A DNA stretch of 64,000 nt from Bugula neritina (taxonomy: Eukaryota > Bryozoa > Gymnolaemata > Cheilostomatida > Bugulidae). The DNA lies in the NCBI GenBank assembly GCA_964035545.1, contig CAXIUT010000126.1, forward strand, positions 244,501-308,500. The letters are read 5' to 3'. The notes beneath the pieces are model-generated. The model saw nothing but the letters and a program-made list of their open reading frames with translations, searched no databases and was not told the origin of the DNA. This document shows positions 51,201 through 62,870 of this stretch, piece after piece (positions within the stretch are counted from its first letter, which is position 1; each line of letters starts with the position of its first letter). The position numbers were made by a program, and so were the translations under genes.

Positions 51201-52852
51201 GTTGCAGTATATTTCAATGTGTTGCAGTGTATTTCAATATGTTACAGCGTATTTCAGTATGGTGCAGTGTATTTCAGTATGCAGCAGGGTATTTCAGTAT
51301 GTTGCAGTGCATTTCGGTATGCTACAGCATATTTCAGTATGTTGCAGTATATTGCAATGTGTCGCAGTATATTTCAGTATGTTGCTGTATATTTCAATGT
51401 GTTGCAGTATATTTCAGTATGTAGCAGTGTATTTCAGTATGTTGCAGTATATTTCAGTGAGTTGCAGTAAATTTCAGTGTGCTACAACATATTTCAGTGT
51501 GTTACAGTATATTGCAATGTGTCGCAGTATATTTCAGTATGTTGCAGTATTGTTCAATGTGTTACAGTATATTTCGGTAGTTTACCATACATTTCAGGAC
51601 GTCGCAGTATATTTCAATGTGTTGCAGTGTATTTCAATATGTTACAGTGTATTTCAGTATGTTGTAGTATTTTGCGGCGTATTTCAGTATGTTGCAGTAT
51701 CTTGCAGTATATTTCAGCATGTTGCAGTTATTTTCAATGTGTTACAGTATGTTGCAGTATATTTCAATGTGTTGCAGTGTATTTCAATATGTTCTTGTGT
51801 TTTGCAGTGTATTTCAGTTTGTTACAGTGTATTTCAGTATGTTGCAGTATGTTGCAGTATGTTTCAATATGTTACGGTGTATTTCAGTATGTTGCAGTAT
51901 ATTTCAGTGAGTTGCAGTGTATTTCAGTGTGCTACAGCATATTTCAGTATGTTACAGTATATTGCAATCTGTCGCAGTATATTTCAGTATGTTGCAATAT
52001 TTTTCAATGTGTTACAGTATATTTCATTAGTTTACCATATATTTCGGTGTGTTGCAGTATATTTCAATGTGTTGCAGTGTATTTCAATATGTTGTAGTAT
52101 GTTGCAGTGTATTTCAGTATGTTACAGTGTATTTCAGTATGTTGCAGTATATTTCAGTATGTTACAGTGTATTTCAGTATGTTGCAGTATATTTCAGTGT
52201 GTTACAGTGTATTTCAGTATGTTGTAGTATATTTCAGTGTGTTACAGTATATTTCAGTATGTTGCAGTATTTTTCAATGTGTTGCAGTGTATTTCAATAT
52301 GTTACAGCGTATTTCAGTATGTTGCAGTGTATTTCAGTATGTAGCAGGGTATTTCAGTATGTTGCAGTGCATTTCAGTATGCTACAGCATATTTCAGTAT
52401 GTTGCAGTATATTACAAGGTGTCGCAGTATATTTCAGTATGTTGCTGTATATTTCAATGTGTTACAGTATATTTCAGTAGTTTACCATACATTTCGGTAC
52501 GTTGCAGTATATTTCAATGTGTTGCAGTGTATTTCAGTATTTTGCAGTATTTTTCAATGTGTTACAGTGTATTTCGGTATATTACCGTATATTTAAGTAT
52601 GTCGCAGTATATTTCAGTATGTTGCCGTATGTTTCAGTGTGTTGCAGTATATTTCATTTAGTTGCAGTGTATTTCAATTTGTTCCAGTGTATGTCAGTAT
52701 AATGCAGTATGTTGCAGTGTGTTTCAGTATGTTACAGTGTATTTCAGTATGTTGCAGTATCTTGCAGTACATTTCAGTATGTTTTAGTATGTAGCAGTGT
52801 ATTTCAGTATGTTGCAGTATATTTCAGTATGTTGCAGTATATTTCAGTGTGT
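48222..52852 (+). repeat. Higher-order unit 3, lacking the 1,190-bp sub-block
   Basis: It has spacings of 2581 and 2050 and then goes straight into the start of unit 4. Its length of 4,631 bp equals 5,821 minus 1,190. The retroelement insertion is absent: at 48800-48820 the empty site reads TATGTTTCCATATG. Confidence 0.9.
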
Positions 52853-54731
52853 TACTGTTTTTTCCAGTATGTTACAACACATTTCCGTATATTAAACTAT
52901 ATTTCAGCGAGTTACAGTATATTTCAATGTGTTGCAGTGTATTGCAATATGTTACAGCGTATTTCGGTATGTTGCAGTGTGTTGCAGTGTAATTCAGTAT
53001 ATTACATTGTATTTCAGTGTGTTGCAGTTCATTTCAATATGTAGCAGGGTATTTCAGTATAGTGCAGTGTATTTCAGTATGCCACAGCATATTTCAGTAT
53101 GTTGCAGTATATTGCAATGTGTCGCAGTATATTTCAGTATGTTGCTGTATATTTCAATGTGTTGCAGTGTATATCAATATGTTACAGTGTATTTGAGCAT
53201 GTTGTAGTATTTTGCGGCGTATTTCAGTATGTTGCAGTATCTTGCAGTATATTTCAGCATGTTGCAGTTATTTTCAATGTGTTACAGTATGTTTCAGTAT
53301 ATTACCGTATATTTAGGTATGTTGCAGTATATTTCAATGTGTTGCAGTGTATTTCAATATGTTCTAGTGTTTTGCAGTGTACTTCAGTTTGTTACAGTGT
53401 ATTTCAGTATGTTGCAGTATGTTGCAGTATGTTTCCATATGTTACAGTGTATTTCAGCATGTTGCAGTATATTTCAGTGAGTTGCAGTGTATTTCAGTGT
53501 GCTACAGCATATTTCAGTATGTTACAGTATATTGCAATGTGTCGCAGTATATTTCAGTATGTTGCAGTATTTTTCAATGTGTTACAGTATATTTCATTAG
53601 TTTACCATATATTTCGGTGTGTTGCAGTATATTTCAATGTGTTGCAGTGTATTTCAATATGTTACAGTGTATTTCAGCATGTTGTAGTTTTTTGCGGAAT
53701 ATTTCAGTGTGTTGCAGTGTACTTTAGTATTTTGCAGTATTTTTCAATGTGTTACAGTATATTTCGGTATATTACCGTATATTTAGGTATGTTTCAGTAT
53801 ATTTCAATCTGTTGCAGTGTATTTCAATATGTTGTAGTATGTTGCAGTGTATTTCAGTATGTTACAGTGTATTTCAGTATGTTGCAGTATATTTCAGTAT
53901 GTTACAGTGTATTTCAGTATGTTGCAGTATATTTCAGTGTGTTACAGTGTATTTCAGTATGTTGTAGTATATTTCAGTGTGTTACAGTATATTTCAGTAT
54001 GTTGCAGTATTTTTCAATGTGTTGCAGTGTATTTCAATATGTTACAGCGTATTTCAGTATGTTGCAGTGTATTTCAGTATGTAGCAGGGTATTTCAGTAT
54101 GTTGCAGTGCATTTCAGTATGCTACAGCATATTTCAGTATGTTGCAGTATATTGCAATGTGTCGCAGTATATTTCAGTATGTTGCTGTATATTTCAATGT
54201 GTTACAGTATATTTCAGTAGTTTATCATACATTTCGGTACGTTGCAGTATATTTCAATGTGTTGCAGTGTATTTCAATATGTTACAGTGTATTTCAGTAT
54301 GTTGTAGTATTTTGCCGCGTATTTCAGTATGTTGCAGTATCTTGCAGTGTATTTCAGTATGTTGCAGTATTCTTCAATGTGTTACCGTATATTTCAGTAT
54401 ATTACCATATATTTAGGTATGTTGCAGTATATTTCAATGTGTTGCAGTGTATTTCAATATGTTCTAGTAATTTGTGGTGTATTTCAGTATGTTACAGTGT
54501 ATTTCAGTATGTTGCAGTATGTTTCAATATGTTACAGTGTATTTCAGTATTTTGCCGTATATTTCAGTGAGTTGCAGTGTATTTCAGTGTGCTACAGCAT
54601 ATTTCAGTATGTTGCAGTATATTGCAATGTGTCGCAGTATGTTGCAGTATTTTTCAATGTGTTACAGTATATTTCAGTAGTTTACCATATATTTCGGTAT
54701 GTTGCAGTATATTTCAATGTGTTGCAGTGTA
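52853..54731 (+). repeat. Higher-order unit 4, truncated by the inversion
   Basis: It matches 36443-38321 at an offset of 16,410, which equals the summed lengths of units 1 to 3 (5821 + 5958 + 4631). It stops at the orientation switch after 1,879 bp, so the unit is about one third complete. Confidence 0.9.
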
Positions 54732-54745
54732 AAATATACTGCAAC
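54721..54745. other. Satellite orientation switch with short palindromic core
   Basis: To the left the array reads GTTGCAGTGTA; to the right it reads AAATATACTGCAAC. The breakpoint is at 54731/54732. The local sequence has 8-bp perfect inverted arms (GTTGCAGT at 54721-54728 and ACTGCAAC at 54738-54745) around a 9-bp AT-rich spacer. Outside these arms the two sides pair only at the level of general monomer similarity, so it is not a long perfect palindrome. Confidence 0.93.
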
Positions 54746-55200
54746 ATACTGAAATACACTGCTACATACTGAAATATACTGCAACACATTGAAATATACA
54801 GCAACATACTGAAATATACTGCGACACATTGCAATATACTGCAACATACTGAAATATGCTGTAGCATACCGAAATGCACTGCAACATACTGAAATACCCT
54901 GCTGCATACTGAAATACACTGCACCATACTGAAATACGCTGTAACATATTGAAATACACTGCAACACATTGAAATATACTGCAACATACCGAAATATATG
55001 GTAAACTACTGAAATACACTTTAACACATTGAAAAATACTGCAACATACTGAAATATACTGTAACACACTGAAATATACTACAACATACTGAAATACACT
55101 GTAACACACTGAAATATACTGCAACATACTGAAATACACTGTAACATACTGAAATATACTGCAACATACTGAAATACACTGTAACATACTGAAATACACT

Positions 55201-56108
55201 GCAACATACTACAACATATTGAAATACACTGCAACAGATTGAAATATACTGAAACATACCTAAATATACGGTAATATACCGAAAAATACTGTAACATATT
55301 GAAACATACTGCAATATACTGAAATACACTGTAACATACTGAAATACACTGCAAATTACTAGAACATATTGAAATACACTGCAACACATTGAAACATACT
55401 GCAACATACCTAAATATATGGTAATATACTGAAAAACACTGTAACACATTGAAATATACAGCAACATACTGAAATATACTGCGACACATTGCGATATACT
55501 GCAACATACTGAAATATGCTGTAGCATACTGAAATGCACTGCAACATACTGAAATACCCTGCTACATACTGAAATAAACTGCAACATACTGAAATACAAT
55601 GTAATATACTGAACTACACTGCAACATACTGCAACATACTGGAATATGCTGTAACATATTGAAATACACTGCAACACATTGAAATATACTGCAAGTCGCT
55701 GAAATATAGTGTAATATACGGAAATGTACTGTAACATACTGGAGTAAACTGTAACACACTGAAATACACTGCAACATACTGAAATACACTGTAACTCACT
55801 GAAATATACTGCAACATACTGCAACATACTGAAATACACTGTAACATATTGAAATACACTGCAACACATTGAAATATACTGCTACATACCGAAATATATG
55901 GTAAACTACTGAAATACACTTTAACACATTGAAAAATACTGCAACATACTGAAGTATACTGTAACACACTGAAATATACTACAACATACTGAAATACACT
56001 GTAACACACTGAAATATACTGCAACATACTGGAATACACTGTAACATACTGAAATATACTGCAACATACTGAAATACACTGTAACATACTGAAATACACT
56101 GCAAAAAA
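55201..56108 (-). repeat. Diverged satellite zone in the inverted arm
   Basis: This part does not align over its length with any other block. It contains several one-off variants, such as a degenerate signature (CTGGAGTAAACTGTAAC at 55739), CTGCAAGTCGCTG at 55689 and TAATATACGGAAATGTAC near 55712. It is still strictly 10-bp periodic. It may be an older or recombined unit at the edge of the inverted block. Confidence 0.6.
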
Positions 56109-56109
56109 C

Positions 56110-58790
56110 TACAACATGCTAAAATACACTGCAACACATTGAAATATACTGCAACATACCGAAATATATGGTAAACTAATGAAATATACTGTAACACATT
56201 GAAAAACACTGCAACAAACTGAAATATACTGCGACAGATTGCAATATACTGTAACATACTGAAATATGCTGTAGCACACTGAAATACACTGCAACTCACT
56301 GAAATATACTGCAACATACTGAAATACACCGTAACATATTGAAACATACTGCAACGTACTGCAACATACTGAAATATACTGCGACACATTGCAATATACT
56401 GCAACATACTGAAATATGCTGTAGCATACTGAAATACACTGCACTATACTGAAATACCCTGCTACATATTGAAATGAACTGCAACACACTGAAATACAAT
56501 GTAATATACTGAATTACACTGCAACACACTGCAACATACCGAAATACGCTGTAACATATTGCAATACACTGCAACACATTGAAATATACTGTAACTCGCT
56601 GAAACATAGTTTAATATACGGAAATGTGTTGTAACATACTGGAAAAAACAGTAACACACTGAAATATACTGCAACATACTGAAATATACTGCAACATACT
56701 GAAATACACTGCTACATACTAAAACATACTGAAATGTACTGCAAGATACTGCAACATACTGAAATACACTGTAACATACTGAAACACACTGCAACATACT
56801 GCATTATACTGACATACACTGGAACAAATTGAAATACACTGCAACTAAATGAAATATACTGCAACACACTGAAACATACGGCAAAATACTGAAATATACT
56901 GCGACATACCTAAATATACGGTAATATACCGAAATACACTGTAACACATTGAAAAATACTGCAAAATACTGAAATACACTGCAACACACTGAAATACACT
57001 GCAAAATACTACAACATGCTCAAATACACTGTAACATATTGATATACACTGCAACACATTGAAATATACTGCAACATACCGAAATATATGGTAAACTACT
57101 GAAATATACTGTAACACCTTGAAAAATACTGCAACATACTGAAATACACTGCGACACATTGCAATATACTGTAACATACTGAAATATACTGTAGCACACT
57201 GAAATACACTGCAACTCACTGAAATATACTGCAAAACACTGAAATACACTGTAACATATTGAAACATACTGCAACATACTGAAATACACTGTAACATACT
57301 GAAATACACTGCAAAATACTACAACATGCTCAAATACACTGTAACATATTGATATACACTGCAACACATTGAAATATACTGCAACATACCGAAATATATG
57401 GTAAACTACTGAAATATACTGTAACACATTGAAAAATACTGCAACATACTGCGACACATTGCAATATTTTGCAACATACTGAAATATGCTGTAGCACACT
57501 GAAATACACTGCAACTCACTGAAATATACTGCAAAATACTGAAATACACTGTAACATATTGAAACATATTGCAACATACTGAAATACACTGTAACATACT
57601 GAAATACACCACAAATTACTAGAACATATTGAAATACACTGCAACACATTGAAATATACTGCAACATACCTAAATATATGGTAATATACTGAAATATACG
57701 GTAACACATTGAAAAATACTGCAACATACTGAAATACACTGCAAGATACTGCAACATACTGAAATACGCGGCAAAATACTACAACATACTGAAATACACT
57801 GTAACATATTGAAATACACTGCAACACATTGAAATATACTGCAACGTACCGAAATGTGTGGTAAACTACTGAAATATACTGTAACACATTGAAATATACA
57901 GCAACATACTGAAATATACTGCGACACATTGTAATATACTGCAACATACTGAAATATGCTGTAGCATACTGAAATGCACTGCAACATACTGAAATACCCT
58001 GCTACATACTGAAATACACTGCAACATACTGAAATACGCTGTAACATATTGAAATACACTGCAACACATTGAAAAATACTGCAACATACTGAAATATACT
58101 GTAACACACTGAAATATACTACAACATACTGAAATACACTGTAACACACTGAAATATACTGCAACATACTGAAATACACTGTAACATACTGAAATATACT
58201 GCAACATACTGAAATACACTGTAACATACTGAAATACACTGCAACATACTACAACATATTGAAATACACTGCAACACATTGAAATATACTGCAACACACC
58301 GAAATATATGGTAAACTAATGAAATATACTGTAACACATTGAAAAATACTGCAACATACTGAAATATACTGCGACACATTGCAATATACTGTAACATACT
58401 GAAATATGCTGTAGCACACTGAAATACACTGCAACTCACTGAAATATACTGCAACATGCTGAAATACACTGTAACATATTGAAACATACTGCAACATACT
58501 GCAACATACTGAAATACACTGTAACAAACTGAAATACACTGCAAAACACAAGAACATATTGAAATACACTGCAACACATTGAAATATACTGCAACATACT
58601 GTAACACATTGAAAATAACTGCAACATGCTGAAATATACTGCAAGATACTGCAACATACTGAAATACGCCGCAAAATACTACAACATACTGAAATACACT
58701 GTAACATATTGAAATACACTGCAACACATTGAAATATACTGCGACGTCCTGAAATGTATGGTAAACTACTGAAATATACTGTAACACATT
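56110..58790 (-). repeat. 3,720-bp higher-order repeat in the inverted arm, copy 1
   Basis: It matches 59830-62510 at an offset of 3,720. The signature at 56639 pairs with 60359. The match is close over about 2.7 kb. Differences include GAAACATAGT at 56601 against GAAATATAGT at 60321. Confidence 0.85.
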
Positions 58791-58969
58791 GAACAATACT
58801 GCAACATACTGAAATATACTGCGACACATTGCAATATACTGTAACATACTGAAATATGCTGTAGCACACTGAAATACACTGCAACTCACTGAATTATACT
58901 GCAAAATACTGAAATACACTGTAACATATTGAAACATACTGCAACATACTGAAATACACTGTAACATAC

Positions 58970-61900
58970 TGAAATACACTGCAAATTACTAGAACATATT
59001 GAAATACACTGCAACACATTGAAATATACTGCAACATACCTAAATATATGGTAATATACTGAAATATACGGTAACACATTGAAAAATACTGCAAAATACT
59101 GAAATACACTGCAAGATACTGCAACATACTGAAATACGCGGCAAAATACTACAACATACAGAAATACACTGTAACATATTGAAATACACTGCAACACATT
59201 GAAATATACTGCAACGTACCGAAGTGTATGGTAAACTACTGAAATATACTGTAACACATTGAAATATACAGCAACATACTGAAATATACTGCGACACATT
59301 GCAATATACTGCAACATACTGAAATATGCTGTAGCATACTGAAATGCACTGCAACATACTGAAATACCCTGCTACATACTGAAAAACACTGCAACATACT
59401 GAAATACGCTGTAACATATTGAAATACACTGCAACACACTGAAATATACTGCAACATACCGAAATATATGGTAAACTACTGAAATACACTTTAACACATT
59501 GAGAAATACTGCAACATACTGAAATATACTGTAACACACTGAAATATACTACAACATACTGAAATACACTGTAACACACTGAAATATACTGCAACATACT
59601 GAAATACACTGTAACATACTGAAATATACTGCAACATACTGAAATACACTGTAACATACTGAAATACACTGCAACATACTACAACATATTGAAATACACT
59701 GCAACAGATTGAAATATACTGAAACATACCTAAATACACGGTAATATACCGAAATATACTGTAACACATTGAAAAATACTGCAAAATACTGAAGTACACT
59801 GCAACACACTGAAATATTCTGCAAAAAACTACAACATGCTGAAATACACTGTAACATATTGAAATATACTGCAACATACCGAAATATATGGTAAACTAAT
59901 GAAATATACTGTAACACATTGAAAAACACTGCAACAAACTGAAATATACTGCGACAGATTGCAATATACTGTAACATACTGAAATATGCTGTAGCACACT
60001 GAAATACACTGCAACTCACTGAAATATACTGCAACATACTGAAATACACCGTAACATATTGAAACATACTGCAACGTACTGCAACATACTGAAATATACT
60101 GCGACACATTGCAATATACTGCAACATACTGAAATATGCTGTAGCATACTGAAATACACTGCACTATACTGAAATACCCTGCTACATATTGAAATGAACT
60201 GCAACACACTGAAATACAATGTAATATACTGAATTACACTGCAACACACTGCAACATACCGAAATACGCTGTAACATATTGCAATACACTGCAACACATT
60301 GAAATATACTGTAACTCGCTGAAATATAGTTTAATATACGGAAATGTGTTGTAACATACTGGAAAAAACAGTAACACACTGAAATATACTGCAACATACT
60401 GAAATATACTGCAACATACTGAAATACACTGCTACATACTAAAACATACTGAAATGTACTGCAAGATACTGCAACATACTGAAATACACTGTAACATACT
60501 GAAACACACTGCAACATACTGCATTATACTGACATACACTGGAACAAATTGAAATACACTGCAACTAAATGAAATATACTGCAACACACTGAAACATACG
60601 GCAACATACTGAAATATACTGCGACATACCTAAATATACGGTAATATACCGAAATACACTGTAACACATTGAAAAATACTGCAAAATACTGAAATACACT
60701 GCAACACACTGAAATACACTGCAAAATACTACAACATGCTCAAATACACTGTAACATATTGATATACACTGCAACACATTGAAATATACTGCAACATACC
60801 GAAATATATGGTAAACTACTGAAATATACTGTAACACCTTGAAAAATACTGCAACATACTGAAATACACTGCGACACATTGCAATATACTGTAACATACT
60901 GAAATATACTGTAGCACACTGAAATACACTGCAACTCACTGAAATATACTGCAAAACACTGAAATACACTGTAACATATTGAAACATACTGCAACATACT
61001 GAAATACACTGTAACATACTGAAATACACTGCAAAATACTACAACATGCTCAAATACACTGTAACATATTGATATACACTGCAACACATTGAAATATACT
61101 GCAACATACCGAAATATATGGTAAACTACTGAAATATACTGTAACACATTGAAAAATACTGCAACATACTGCGACACATTGCAATATTTTGCAACATACT
61201 GAAATATGCTGTAGCACACTGAAATACACTGCAACTCAATGAAATATACTGCAAAATACTGAAATACACTGTAACATATTGAAACATATTGCAACATACT
61301 GAAATACACTGTAACATACTGAAATACACCACAAATTACTAGAACATATTGAAATACACTGCAACACATTGAAATATACTGCAACATACCTAAATATATG
61401 GTAATATACTGAAATATACGGTAACACATTGAAAAATACTGCAACATACTGAAATACACTGCAAGATACTGCAACATACTGAAATACGCGGCAAAATACT
61501 ACAACATACTGAAATACACTGTAACATATTGAAATACACTGCAACACATTGAAATATACTGCAACGTACCGAAATGTATGGTAAACTACTGAAATATACT
61601 GTAACACATTGAAATATACAGCAACATACTGAAATATACTGCGACACATTGTAATATACTGCAACATACTGAAATATGCTGTAGCATACTGAAATGCACT
61701 GCAACATACTGAAATACCCTGCTACATACTGAAATACACTGCAACATACTGAAATACGCTGTAACATATTGAAATACACTGCAACACATTGAAAAATACT
61801 GCAACATACTGAAATATACTGTAACACACTGAAATATACTACAACATACTGAAATACACTGTAACACACTGAAATATACTGCAACATACTGAAATACACT

Positions 61901-62870
61901 GTAACATACTGAAATATACTGCAACATACTGAAATACACTGTAACATACTGAAATACACTGCAACATACTACAACATATTGAAATACACTGCAACACATT
62001 GAAATATACTGCAACACACCGAAATATATGGTAAACTAATGAAATATACTGTAACACATTGAAAAATATTGCAACATACTGAAATATACTGCGACACATT
62101 GCAATATACTGTAACATACTGAAATATGCTGTAGCACACTGAAATACACTGCAACTCACTGAAATATACTGCAACATGCTGAAATACACTGTAACATATT
62201 GAAACATACTGCAACATACTGCAACATACTGAAATACACTGTAACAAACTGAAATACACTGCAAAACACAAGAACATATTGAAATACACTGCAACACATT
62301 GAAATATACTGCAACATACTGTAACACATTGAAAATAACTGCAACATGCTGAAATATACTGCAAGATACTGCAACATACTGAAATACGCCGCAAAATACT
62401 ACAACATACTGAAATACACTGTAACATATTGAAATACACTGCAACACATTGAAATATACTGCGACGTCCTGAAATGTATGGTAAACTACTGAAATATACT
62501 GTAACACATTGAACAATACTGCAACATACTGAAATATACTGCGACACATTGCAATATACTGTAACACACTGAAATATGTTGTAGCACACTGAAATTTACT
62601 GCAACTCACTGAAATATACTGCAACATACTGAAATACACTGCTACATACTGAAATATACTGCAACACATTGAAATATACAGCAACATACTGAAATATACT
62701 GCGACACATTGCAGTATACTGCAACATAGTGAAATATGCTGTAGCATACCGAAATGCACTGCAACATACTGAAATACCCTGCTGCATACTGAAATACACT
62801 GCACCATACTGAAATACGCTGTAACATATTGAAATACACTGCAACACATTGAAATATACTGCAACATACC
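58970..62870 (-). repeat. Inverted copy of plus-strand block 21,620-25,520
   Basis: Position x here corresponds to 84,486 minus x on the plus arm over about 3.9 kb. The signature at 24113 maps to the end of the one at 60373, as it should. Rare variants are shared: the TTACAATGTGTCGC type (22831 and its complement near 61651), and the ATTTCTGTAT monomer at 25321 with its complement at about 59156-59165. Confidence 0.85.
59830..62510 (-). repeat. 3,720-bp higher-order repeat in the inverted arm, copy 2
   Basis: Partner of 56110-58790. It also lies within the stretch that is the reverse complement of the plus-strand block near 22,000-24,700 (coordinates sum to 84,486). Confidence 0.85.

Larger units (their letters stand above)
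42983..54731 (+). repeat. 10-bp/20-bp satellite array, continued
   Basis: Same monomers, same orientation and same variants as upstream of the insertion. Register slips occur only at the shared TTTTTTAAATG sites near 44,680 and 50,500. There is no gene or unique DNA in it. Confidence 0.97.

Noticed and set aside
1-54731. CRISPR-like array (short regular repeats).
   Set aside because: There are no unique spacers. The unit is 10 bp and both halves of the dimer are repeat. Size, periodicity and context exclude CRISPR.
54700-54760. Long perfect palindrome at the inversion.
   Set aside because: Beyond the 8-bp arms the two sides agree only as far as any two monomers of this family do. The junction is an orientation switch and not a perfect hairpin.
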